Below the pieces are notes generated by a model that was given only the letters and a program-made list of their open reading frames with translations, had not been told where the DNA came from and did no database searches. From contig CAZNOX010000001.1 in the NCBI GenBank assembly GCA_964574875.1, positions 124,001 to 188,000 on the forward strand: 64,000 bases of DNA, given 5' to 3'. The DNA is from DSCS01 sp035391585 (GTDB lineage Bacteria > Macinerneyibacteriota > Macinerneyibacteria > Macinerneyibacteriales > DSCS01). Position 1 is the first letter of the stretch. Each line of letters starts with the position of its first letter. Shown here piece after piece: positions 1-7,122 of the stretch. Both the position numbers and the translations under genes were made by a program.

Positions 1-574
1 TGGCCAGGGCCTTGAAACGGGCCTTCTCCTCCAGGGATGCAAACAGGGCCCGGTTGATACAGAAGGCCCCTCCGTAGAGAATATCGAAGTAGCGCCTTTT
101 CCCTCTCTTCCCTGTCCAGATGCGCACGGGCATCACAGGGGGATAGCCTGTCTTGTCCAGCAGAAAACCGATCCCCGGTTTCCCCCGACGGACATCATTA
201 TCACGGCTGCGCGTCCCTTCGGGAAAGATGAAAACACGTCCCTTCTTATGAAGGATCTGCTGCATGGCTGTCAGGCTTCTCATGTCAAAGACCGCTCTGT
301 TCACGGGAAAAGCTCCCACGGCTTTCAGGATGGCTCCGGCAACGGGGTTGTGAAACAACTCTTTTTTGGCCATGTAAAAATAGGTCTGAAAGGAGAGAAC
401 ACCGATGAGCGGCGGGTCGAACACTGTCCTGTGGTTAGAGGCGACGATGACAGGCCCTTTTTTCCAGCGGGGCCGTGTATAGACGAGCTTGATGCGGAAC
501 ATAAGGAAGAAAAGGGGAATAAGAATCAGACGGGCCAGATTTTGAGTAAACGTGACAACGTGTTTTAATATCAT
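1..574 (-). CDS. plsC: 1-acyl-sn-glycerol-3-phosphate acyltransferase, C-terminus cut by window edge
   Basis: Membrane acyltransferase of the PlsC family, which makes phosphatidic acid from lysophosphatidic acid. My translation gives 191 residues before the window edge. A hydrophobic segment (about residues 12-30) is followed by the catalytic NHRTVFD block (47-53, the HX4D motif) and the FPEGTRS acyl-acceptor motif (117-123). The ATG at 572-574 overlaps the cmk stop codon as ATGA, so the two genes are translationally coupled. The cmk-plsC order is common in bacteria. The family call is secure. Acyl-chain preference cannot be read, and the 3' end lies outside the window. Confidence 0.9.
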   Translation of the reverse strand, partial: MILKHVVTFTQNLARLILIPLFFLMFRIKLVYTRPRWKKGPVIVASNHRTVFDPPLIGVLSFQTYFYMAKKELFHNPVAGAILKAVGAFPVNRAVFDMRSLTAMQQILHKKGRVFIFPEGTRSRDNDVRRGKPGIGFLLDKTGYPPVMPVRIWTGKRGKRRYFDILYGGAFCINRALFASLEEKARFKALA

Positions 575-1218
575 GTTTTGATATGAGATAAAATCTCGTC
601 GACAACCTCCTCCAAGGACAGATTTGTGGTATCGATGACACAGGCGCCGTCGGGGATCCTGAGAGCTCCCCACTCCCTGTTCCGATCGGCTGTATCCCTG
701 CGGATGATATCGGTCGCGATCTCTTCAAGTGAGGGCGGAACCGTCTTCTGCGCCAGCTGATCGTAACGCCTCCGGGCTCTCTCCTCAACAGACGCATCAA
801 GGTAGAACTTGTAGCGTGCCTGGGGAAAGACAACGGATCCTGTATCACGCCCCTCCAGAACGATGGAGTGCCCGCTGGCAAAAAGGCGCTGCTTTTCGAT
901 GAGGTGTTGGCGGACATCTCTCATGGCGGCCACACGCGAGACCTCTTTATCGGCCTGAGGAGTCCGGATCTTCAGGGTGACATCCTCACCGTTTGCCAGA
1001 ATGCGTTTTTCTCCTGTTTCGGAATAGATGATCTGAAAATCGAGGGTACGGGCCACATCCACAGGATCGCGGCTGTCACGGGCGGACAGCAACCCGACAG
1101 AACGGTACATGGCTCCGGTATCCAGATAGAAGGCTCCGATGGCTTCGGCGACTCTTCTGGCGACACTGCTCTTCCCCGCTCCGGCAGGGCCGTCAATGGT
1201 GACAACAAAGTTTTCCAT
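571..1218 (-). CDS. cmk: Cytidylate kinase
   Basis: Cytosolic (d)CMP kinase, feeding CTP and dCTP synthesis. The 215-residue length is typical. The N-terminal P-loop GPAGAGKS (10-17) and the later GRDTGSVVFP segment, a family signature, are both present. I chose the ATG at 1218 because the kinase family starts just before this P-loop. A GTG five codons upstream sits directly on the GAGGAG Shine-Dalgarno and cannot use it. The gene is last but one in a minus-strand run, 64 nt downstream of the metalloregulator, and overlaps plsC by 4 nt. Confidence 0.95.
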   Translation of the reverse strand: MENFVVTIDGPAGAGKSSVARRVAEAIGAFYLDTGAMYRSVGLLSARDSRDPVDVARTLDFQIIYSETGEKRILANGEDVTLKIRTPQADKEVSRVAAMRDVRQHLIEKQRLFASGHSIVLEGRDTGSVVFPQARYKFYLDASVEERARRRYDQLAQKTVPPSLEEIATDIIRRDTADRNREWGALRIPDGACVIDTTNLSLEEVVDEILSHIKT

Positions 1219-1282
1219 GTGCAGAATATACACTCCTCATGGTTTTGTGCAAGGATTATCCTCGGCTCACTCTCATGGGTCC

Positions 1283-1720
1283 TTATCGCTGTTCGGCCGC
1301 CCCCTCTTCATAATAGCGGTCAAACTGGTCTGATGAGAAGTCAGTCTCCTCCACAATATATTTCATAAAATGGCGGAGCCGGCTCATGGTGACTTTATGG
1401 AGGTAGTGCTCGATGATACAGGCATCCTCTTCTGCAATAGTCATGGGGACTTTCAGGATCCTGGTAAAGAAATTCATAATGAGCACATGGCGGTCGTAGA
1501 TGTTTCGCGCGTACTCGATTCCTCCGGATGTCAGCTCGATGTATCCGTAGTGCTCGTGCCGGACCAGACCGTTCTCCTCAAGGCCCCGCATGGCTTTGAT
1601 CACAGAAGGGTTCCTCACTTTCAAAAAGGCGCCCACATCCTTGACCCGGACGACTTTTTTGTTCTTGGCGATCACATAGACGGCTTCCAGGTAATCTTCC
1701 ATGCTTTTGGACAGTTTCAT
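1283..1720 (-). CDS. DtxR/MntR-family metal-dependent transcriptional regulator
   Basis: A 145-residue cytosolic repressor-type protein. Its N-terminal winged helix (about 1-65) has the MEDYLEAVY start typical of MntR/IdeR proteins. A helical dimerisation region with Glu, Cys and His residues (E-E-D-A-C, EHYLH) follows, suited to binding Mn2+ or Fe2+. There is no C-terminal SH3 domain, so it resembles MntR more than DtxR. It lies 11 nt after birA in the same orientation. No metal transporter lies next to it, so its targets are elsewhere or it is autoregulatory. The cognate metal is not determined by the sequence. Confidence 0.85.
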   Translation of the reverse strand: MKLSKSMEDYLEAVYVIAKNKKVVRVKDVGAFLKVRNPSVIKAMRGLEENGLVRHEHYGYIELTSGGIEYARNIYDRHVLIMNFFTRILKVPMTIAEEDACIIEHYLHKVTMSRLRHFMKYIVEETDFSSDQFDRYYEEGAAEQR

Positions 1721-1731
1721 GGCGTTCTCCT

Positions 1732-2418
1732 TTACACTATTTCTCCGAGCAGAAGCTGACGGCTCTTTCCCCTTTCACTCATGACAGAGAGGGAGAGGTC
1801 GTCGTTGACCCGGATGATCCGGGCAGTGATCTCTCCGTCCGGTGTCTTCAGACGGGCATATTCTCCCCTGCTCCAGAGGTGGGCGTTGAGATACTCCACG
1901 ATGTCATCGCGGGGGATCTCCTTCTGCAGAATATCCGTCCAGGAGTGAAAGAGTTCTGACGGTGACGGGGTCTTTGATCCCAGGAGATCTTCCAGAAAGA
2001 CGGCTTCTACGGGAATCTCCGTGTGGTTCACATTGATCCCGATCCCCACAAGGAGGATCCCTTCCCCCGACAGGACGATACGCCGGCTCAGGAGGCCTCC
2101 GAGCTTTCGATTTCCCACATAGAGGTCGTTGGGCCATTTGATCTTGACTCCGTCCAGCCCTGCAGCCGCCAGTTCGCGGTGGATGAGATGAGCACAGCGC
2201 AGGGGGTGGAGGAGACTCTCCTTTTCTCCGGGAGCGCTGAAAACCGCTGTCATGTAGAGCCCCCCCACAGGGGAGGCCCAATGACGGCCCCGCCTTCCCT
2301 TTCCGGCAGTCTGCTCATCTGCCCTGAAAAAAGAGGGAAGATCCTCTGTCCCGTGAGTCCTCAGCCACTCCTCGGCCAGATCGTTGGTGGAGTCCACCCT
2401 CCTCTTTTCAATGATCAT
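1732..2418 (-). CDS. birA: Biotin--[acetyl-CoA carboxylase] ligase, catalytic-only (class I)
   Basis: Attaches biotin to the acceptor lysine of biotin carboxyl carrier proteins via biotinyl-5'-AMP. The 228-residue protein has the nucleotide-binding loop GRRGRHW (41-47) and KWPND (94-98) and ends in the small C-terminal domain. It lacks the N-terminal helix-turn-helix of E. coli BirA, so it should be an enzyme only and not the biotin operon repressor. The ATG at 2418 shares one base with the thioesterase stop (TGATG), which indicates translational coupling. A DtxR-type regulator follows 11 nt later. Confidence 0.93.
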   Translation of the reverse strand: MIIEKRRVDSTNDLAEEWLRTHGTEDLPSFFRADEQTAGKGRRGRHWASPVGGLYMTAVFSAPGEKESLLHPLRCAHLIHRELAAAGLDGVKIKWPNDLYVGNRKLGGLLSRRIVLSGEGILLVGIGINVNHTEIPVEAVFLEDLLGSKTPSPSELFHSWTDILQKEIPRDDIVEYLNAHLWSRGEYARLKTPDGEITARIIRVNDDLSLSVMSERGKSRQLLLGEIV

Positions 2419-2816
2419 CAGGGTTCTCCCTGTGTGAGTAGGGCGAATTCTTCCGGGGAAAGGCGGATCACCCGTCCGGAATCATCCACAAAAGCATGCC
2501 GCGTCGTCCCCCTGGCCAGGAGCTCGTCACCCCTGAAGACTTCATACCGGAAAAGGAGAGAAGAGCGGCTGCTTTTCCCGATATCACATCGGATCTCCAG
2601 GAGGTCATCATACCGGGCTCCGGCCATATAATCACACCACGCTTCTTTCACCGGAAGAAAGATCTTCTTTTTTTCCATGTCACGGTAGAGGACCCCCCTG
2701 CCACGGAAATATTCGTTTCGCCCGATCTCGAAAAGCCTGAAATAGTTGGCGTGATACATCACACCCATCTGATCCGTGTCGCCGTAGATCACCCTGTAGA
2801 GAATCCTGTGGTCCAC
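2418..2816 (-). CDS. Acyl-CoA thioesterase, YbgC/FadM 4HBT family
   Basis: A hot-dog-fold thioesterase of 132 residues. The YbgC-type active-site block is present near the N-terminus: D15 in GDTDQMG, then YHANY (21-25). The start is GTG at 2816, preceded by GGAGG with 4-nt spacing. A good promoter lies upstream at 2850-2878, so this gene can begin its own transcript with birA, the metalloregulator, cmk and plsC. Family members hydrolyse short- or medium-chain acyl-CoA, or 4-hydroxybenzoyl-CoA. The natural substrate cannot be inferred. Confidence 0.88.
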   Translation of the reverse strand: MDHRILYRVIYGDTDQMGVMYHANYFRLFEIGRNEYFRGRGVLYRDMEKKKIFLPVKEAWCDYMAGARYDDLLEIRCDIGKSSRSSLLFRYEVFRGDELLARGTTRHAFVDDSGRVIRLSPEEFALLTQGEP

Positions 2817-2849
2817 AATTCCTCCATTAAATTATCTTTATCTAACTTT

Positions 2850-2878
2850 GTTATATCCCCGCTCCCGGGAAAAGTCAA
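2850..2878 (-). promoter_or_regulatory. Promoter of the thioesterase-birA-cmk-plsC unit
   Basis: On the minus strand, TTGACT (2878-2873), a 17-nt spacer and TATAAC (2855-2850), about 33 nt before the GTG start. The -35 box overlaps the stop codon of the upstream cyclo-ligase gene. Predicted from sequence only. Confidence 0.7.
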
Positions 2879-3447
2879 GGAGAAAGCGAATACCGGGCTT
2901 TTTCCGTCACGATGAGGTCAACCGGCCTGTCATGGGGCTCCACAGGGAGACGGCGGACCACCTGGAAGTCAAAAGCCGGAGCCACGCAGAAGGTCTTCTG
3001 CTGCTCAAGAAAACGGTCGTAAAACCCTCCTCCGTAACCCAGACGGTTGAGCTTTTTGTCATAGGCGACACCGGGGAGAAGAATGAGGTCGGCATGGCCG
3101 GTAAAGAGGAGGTTTTCCACTCTCGGCTCATGCATATGAAACTGTGTGGGCTCCAGATCATCAAAGGAACGGACGATGTAGTTGAGAAGCCTCTTTTCGG
3201 CGAAATCGGTGCGGGGCATGACCACACGTTTCCCGTTCGCCCAGAGCCACCGGATCAGCGGCCTGATATCCACCTCGTTATTCATGGGAAATGTCACGTG
3301 AAAAGTCTCATAACGGTGAAATAATCCCGTATGAAGAAGCTTCTCCACAATGGCTTTGCTTCTCAGGGTCCACTCTTCCGGAGTCAGGCTCTTGCGCTCT
3401 TTCAACATCTCTCTCCTGAGATGTTTCTTTTCAGGATTCAATTCCAT
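2875..3447 (-). CDS. 5-formyltetrahydrofolate cyclo-ligase
   Basis: ATP-dependent conversion of 5-formyl-THF to 5,10-methenyl-THF, part of one-carbon metabolism. The 190-residue protein starts with the basic Lys/Arg-rich helix of the family and ends with the signature LLPGVAYDKKLNRLGYGGGF, which holds the ATP and folate loops. I prefer the ATG at 3447, which has GAGG six bases upstream, over a GTG at 3459. It overlaps the end of the aminomutase-type gene by 17 nt. The family also goes by YgfA or MTHFS. Confidence 0.92.
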   Translation of the reverse strand: MELNPEKKHLRREMLKERKSLTPEEWTLRSKAIVEKLLHTGLFHRYETFHVTFPMNNEVDIRPLIRWLWANGKRVVMPRTDFAEKRLLNYIVRSFDDLEPTQFHMHEPRVENLLFTGHADLILLPGVAYDKKLNRLGYGGGFYDRFLEQQKTFCVAPAFDFQVVRRLPVEPHDRPVDLIVTEKARYSLSP

Positions 3448-4447
3448 AGAGGACCTCACGACCGGTATAGGTGCGGAGACGGTACTTTCCCCCTTCTTTG
3501 GAGAGGGTGTCTGAAGGCCCCAGAAGGACTTTCCCCAGCCCTCCGGGGAGATCCACGGCCAGGTAGGGCAGGGCCAATCCGGAGATATGGCCCTGAAGCG
3601 CTTTCAGCAGGGCGACTCCACGGGAGAGGTCCACCCAGAAATGAGTCACCCCGCGGACCAGGTCGCATTGATGGATATAGTAGGGTTTCACTCCCCGCTC
3701 AAGAAGCCCCATGAAGAGTTTTCTCAGGACTGAAGCATCGTCATTGACCCCTTTGAGAAGGACACTCTGATTCATGAGGATCAGGCCGTTCTCCCTCATC
3801 CTGCGAAGCAGAGCATCTCCCTGCGGAGTCCATTCGGCCGGATGGTTGTAGTGCAGCATGATATAGAGGGGCCCTCTTTTTGAAAGCTCCCTGAGAAGAG
3901 ACCCGGTGACCCGTCCCGGATCCACGACGGGGAGACGCGTTCCCACACGGATGACCTTCAGGCCTCCCCTTTCCCTGAAAAGGGCGATCATCTCTCCCAG
4001 GAGTCCCGGGGAGAGAAGAAACGGATCGCCTCCCGAGATGATGATATCCTCGATCCCGTTGTGACGGCAGTAGTCAGCCGCCTCTTTCACCTCATCCGGA
4101 GATGCGGACGAGGGCTTTTCCTTCCAGATGCGTTTGCGCATGCAGTGCCGGCAGTTGGAAGCGCAGAAATTGTCCGCCAGAAAGACGGCGCGCTGAGGAT
4201 AACGGTGGATCAGGCGCGGAACAGACATCTTCTCTTCCTCCAGAAAAGGATCGGGAGAGTGAACGGACGCGACCTCGTCATCAGAGGGGACGATCTGTCG
4301 AAAAACAGGGTCGTCCGGAGAGAATGTCCGGACAAGAGAGAGATAATACTCTGTTGTTTTGAAGGGATACTCCTCTGCAGCGAGGAGAGCCTCTTTTGAC
4401 AGGACGAAGGGCTCGAGAGCGCGGAGCCCGGTGACTATTCTTGACAT
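3431..4447 (-). CDS. KamA-family radical SAM aminomutase (lysine 2,3-aminomutase or EF-P lysyl mutase type)
   Basis: Radical SAM/PLP enzyme of 338 residues. The [4Fe-4S] cluster Cys triad is C95, C99 and C102 (CASNCRHC). The PLP lysine sits in PGGLGK (301-306, K306), as in lysine 2,3-aminomutase. This combination moves an amino group from C2 to C3 of lysine. The substrate may be free lysine (fermentation, osmolyte synthesis) or an EF-P lysyl adduct (EpmB type). No efp, epmA or lysine-fermentation gene is in the window, so I do not choose. It overlaps the marR-type gene by 13 nt and the cyclo-ligase by 17 nt. Confidence 0.88.
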   Translation of the reverse strand: MSRIVTGLRALEPFVLSKEALLAAEEYPFKTTEYYLSLVRTFSPDDPVFRQIVPSDDEVASVHSPDPFLEEEKMSVPRLIHRYPQRAVFLADNFCASNCRHCMRKRIWKEKPSSASPDEVKEAADYCRHNGIEDIIISGGDPFLLSPGLLGEMIALFRERGGLKVIRVGTRLPVVDPGRVTGSLLRELSKRGPLYIMLHYNHPAEWTPQGDALLRRMRENGLILMNQSVLLKGVNDDASVLRKLFMGLLERGVKPYYIHQCDLVRGVTHFWVDLSRGVALLKALQGHISGLALPYLAVDLPGGLGKVLLGPSDTLSKEGGKYRLRTYTGREVLYGIES

Positions 4448-4863
4448 TCAAGCATGGATTCCAGGGTATCCCTGAGAACTTCCAGCTGTGTCGTGTCGAT
4501 CCCCCGGCTGAGTTCTTTCACATAACGGACCCGGGCGTCGATAACCGAAATAACGATTTTTTTGCTCTCTTCGGTAAGATCGATGAGGATCTTTCTCTTG
4601 TCCTGTTCGTCCTTCTTTTTAATGACCAGCCCGGCGTCTTCCATACGGACGATCATCTCTGAAATGGTGCTCGGAGCAAGGACAAGGCGCTCACAGAGGT
4701 CTTTGAGGCTCTGGGGGCCCTGAAAGTAGACCGTGACGATAATATTGAACTGAGAGCCCGAGATCCCGAACTTGGCCAGCTCTCCCCTTCCGTATCGGAA
4801 AAGGTTGATATAAAAACGCCGGAAAGCCAGCTCCAACTGTGCATACAGGGTCTGTTCACTCAT
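4435..4863 (-). CDS. MarR-family transcriptional regulator
   Basis: A 142-residue winged-helix regulator. The core runs from SGSQFNIIVTVY through LCERLVLAPSTISEMIVRME (recognition helix) to the DEQDKRKILIDLT wing. The ATG at 4863 overlaps the pyrI stop (TGATG), so it is coupled to pyrimidine synthesis. It overlaps the KamA-type gene by 13 nt. An upstream in-frame ATG exists inside pyrI but has no reason to be used. The ligand and operator are unknown. The context (pyrBI before, KamA after) does not settle which it controls. Confidence 0.87.
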   Translation of the reverse strand: MSEQTLYAQLELAFRRFYINLFRYGRGELAKFGISGSQFNIIVTVYFQGPQSLKDLCERLVLAPSTISEMIVRMEDAGLVIKKKDEQDKRKILIDLTEESKKIVISVIDARVRYVKELSRGIDTTQLEVLRDTLESMLECQE

Positions 4864-5330
4864 CAGCGGCCGTCCTTTTCGATCATATTCGGTTTGACTT
4901 CCCACACCCGTTCACAGTAACGGCACTTGACCTTGACCTTCTCTTTATCGATGACATCGAAGGCGGCCTTGACTTTTTCCTGGTTGGTGATGCAGTTGGG
5001 ATTCATACAGGTGAGAAACCCTTCAATGGCGTCAGGGACATCAATGTCGCGTTTTTCCACGACTTTGCCCTCTTTGATGATATTGATCGTCGCCTGGGGA
5101 GCCACAAGGGCGATCTTGTCCGTCTCCTCTTTTTTAATGATCTTATGTTCAAATTTGATCAGGTCTTTTTTGCCCACCTGACGGGAATCAAAATTGAGCC
5201 CGATGGAAATCATCCCTTCGTTTTTATGTCCTAAAATGTCCAGGACCAGAAGCCCCAGAGGTGAAGGGATGTGGTCGATCACAGTCCCCTCTTCTATTTT
5301 GAAGACACGGAAACTCCTGTCGCTGCTCAT
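4863..5330 (-). CDS. pyrI: Aspartate carbamoyltransferase regulatory subunit
   Basis: The 155-residue regulatory chain that binds ATP/CTP and gives feedback control to PyrB. The C-terminal zinc domain has C108 and C113 (CX4C) and C136 and C139 (CX2C). The N-terminal nucleotide domain keeps the Val/Ile-rich pattern starting KIEEGTVIDHI. The ATG at 5330 has GGAGG six bases upstream. It lies 11 nt after pyrB, so the holoenzyme subunits are made from one mRNA. No pyrBI leader attenuator was seen; the genes lie inside a longer co-directional run. Confidence 0.95.
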   Translation of the reverse strand: MSSDRSFRVFKIEEGTVIDHIPSPLGLLVLDILGHKNEGMISIGLNFDSRQVGKKDLIKFEHKIIKKEETDKIALVAPQATINIIKEGKVVEKRDIDVPDAIEGFLTCMNPNCITNQEKVKAAFDVIDKEKVKVKCRYCERVWEVKPNMIEKDGR

Positions 5331-5341
5331 TGCCGACCTCC

Positions 5342-6265
5342 TTATTTTATGGTTCCCAGGACAAGCCCCAGGAGAGCCTGCCGGACGGGAACACCGTTAT
5401 GAGCTTGTTCAAAATAGATGGCCCGATGATCATCGTCCACATCTTCTGAGATCTCGTCCACCCTCGGGAGGGGATGCATGATGTAAGTGCTCTCTCCGAG
5501 AAGGGCGATGCTCTCCCTGTCCAGGATGTAGGATCCTTTCACACGCTCATATTCCATGGGGTCGAAAAAGCGTTCTTTTTGAATGCGCGTGCAGTAGAGA
5601 AAATCAAGTGAGGATGCATCCTGATCCAAAAGATCACGCTCTTCGAAATCGATTTTTTTCGTTTTGAGAAAATCTGTGTAGTGTTCGGGCATCTTCAGCT
5701 CTTTGGGAGAGATGAAGACGAGCCTGACGTTGAAAAAAGAGAGGGCGATGAGCAGAGAATGGGTCGTCCGGCCGTATTTCAGATCTCCCATGAGTCCGAT
5801 GGTCTTGCCGTCGAGCGAGCCCTTCTTTTCCATCATGGTAAAGATATCCAGAAATGTCTGTGTGGGATGCTGATTGGCGCCGTCTCCGGCATTGATCACC
5901 GGGACAGTGGCCGCCTGGGAAGCGCGCCGGGCTGCCCCTTCGATCTTATGGCGCATGACAATGGCATCGCAATATCCCGTGATCGTCTTGATGGTATCGG
6001 TGAGTGACTCCCCCTTCTGAACCGAAGAGGAGGCTGAGGACGAAAACCCGAAAATACTCCCCCCCTGCTGAAGGACCGCTGTCTCGAAAGAGAGCCGTGT
6101 CCTCGTCGAGGGTTCGAAAAAGAGTGTGGCCACGGTCTTCCCTTGTAAAAACCCTTTATGTTTCCCCTCTTTGACTTCAGCAGACTTTTCCATGAGATAA
6201 AGCAATTCATCCTTATCCATATCATTCAGCGAAATGAAAGACCGCCCTGTAAAATTAAGCCCCAT
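5342..6265 (-). CDS. pyrB: Aspartate carbamoyltransferase catalytic subunit
   Basis: Makes N-carbamoyl-L-aspartate, the committed step of pyrimidine synthesis. The 307-residue protein has the carbamoyl-phosphate loop FFEPSTRTR (49-57), the HPTQTFLD block and the C-terminal MHPLPRVDEI aspartate-binding loop. I chose the ATG at 6265, preceded by GGGGGAG with 4-nt spacing, over an ATG at 6283. This start overlaps the end of lspA by 11 nt. pyrI follows immediately. Other pyr genes are not in the window. Confidence 0.96.
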   Translation of the reverse strand: MGLNFTGRSFISLNDMDKDELLYLMEKSAEVKEGKHKGFLQGKTVATLFFEPSTRTRLSFETAVLQQGGSIFGFSSSASSSVQKGESLTDTIKTITGYCDAIVMRHKIEGAARRASQAATVPVINAGDGANQHPTQTFLDIFTMMEKKGSLDGKTIGLMGDLKYGRTTHSLLIALSFFNVRLVFISPKELKMPEHYTDFLKTKKIDFEERDLLDQDASSLDFLYCTRIQKERFFDPMEYERVKGSYILDRESIALLGESTYIMHPLPRVDEISEDVDDDHRAIYFEQAHNGVPVRQALLGLVLGTIK

Positions 6266-6761
6266 TCTTCTCCCCCTTCTCATCTTGTTTTCTGTGCTCT
6301 TTAAAAAACAGGATTATACAGACAATACCAACAAAAATAAAAGCGTCAGCTGCGTTGAAGACAGGCCAGCGCGTCTGCGCATTGATCCCGAAATCAAGAA
6401 AATCACGGACGCTGTTGAATCTTATCCGGTCGAGGATGTTCCCGATGGCTCCGCCGAAGATAAGGCCGTAGGCGGCTAAGACCACCGGACGCTGCTGAGT
6501 GATCCCCCGGAAGGCAAAGATCAGGATCACCACGACGATGAGAGAGACCCAGAGCAGAAGCGAGGAGAATCCCTGAAAGATCCCGAAGGCGATCCCCGAA
6601 TTTTTCAGATAAGTGAGCCGGAAGAGATCCCCGAGGACAGAAATGCTCTGGTTCAGCATCATGCGGGATGCGATCCACTCCTTGGTGATGATGTCCACCG
6701 CCAGGGAGAAGAGGAAAGCGGCGGCGATGATGATGTGGCTATTTTGTCTTATTCTTTTCAT
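6255..6761 (-). CDS. lspA: Lipoprotein signal peptidase (signal peptidase II)
   Basis: Inner-membrane aspartyl protease that cleaves prolipoprotein signal peptides before the lipobox Cys. The 168-residue protein has four predicted membrane segments. The two catalytic Asp blocks are GNILDRIRFNSVRDFLDF and FNAADAFIFVG. The window encodes at least six likely substrates. The start is ambiguous between ATG 6761 and GTG 6767. Either overlaps the traR/dksA gene by more than 20 nt, and its Shine-Dalgarno is weak, suggesting coupled translation. The ileS-traR-lspA order is conserved in many bacteria. Confidence 0.95.
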   Translation of the reverse strand: MKRIRQNSHIIIAAAFLFSLAVDIITKEWIASRMMLNQSISVLGDLFRLTYLKNSGIAFGIFQGFSSLLLWVSLIVVVILIFAFRGITQQRPVVLAAYGLIFGGAIGNILDRIRFNSVRDFLDFGINAQTRWPVFNAADAFIFVGIVCIILFFKEHRKQDEKGEKNGA

Positions 6762-7116
6762 ATTCACTTTTACAGGTTATACAGCGGACAGCATAGGGCA
6801 TGACTTCCAGACGCTCGTCTGAGATCCTGGCTCCGCAATCCTGACAGATCCCGTAGGTCCCCTCTTCGATCCTTTTTAACGCAGCATCGATGGCTGCCAG
6901 AATGATCTCTTCGGAGTTCTTCAGTTTAAACCCCAGTTCCGCTTCTGTGAGGGAGTCTGCAATATCAGCCAGATGGATGGGATAGGCGGAGTCGCCGTAC
7001 TCTTTGGCGCTGGAATGGTGGATGTGCTGGTCCTCAATGGAGTCCAGGTCTTCCAGGATACTGTTTTTCAATTCGGTCAATATGCTTTTATAATACTCGA
7101 GGCGTTCTTTTTTCAT
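6739..7116 (-). CDS. DksA/TraR-family zinc-finger regulator
   Basis: A 125-residue protein with an N-terminal coiled-coil pair and a C-terminal C4 zinc finger (CQDCG ... CITC). The family binds the RNA polymerase secondary channel and tunes transcription, often with ppGpp. The ATG at 7116 is preceded by AGGTGAG, better than a GTG two codons upstream. It sits between ileS (gap 6 nt) and lspA (overlap). It lacks the classic DXXDXA coiled-coil tip that I could recognise with confidence, so DksA-like activity is inferred only from the family. Confidence 0.87.
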   Translation of the reverse strand: MKKERLEYYKSILTELKNSILEDLDSIEDQHIHHSSAKEYGDSAYPIHLADIADSLTEAELGFKLKNSEEIILAAIDAALKRIEEGTYGICQDCGARISDERLEVMPYAVRCITCKSEYEKNKTK

Positions 7117-7122
7117 GGGCAC

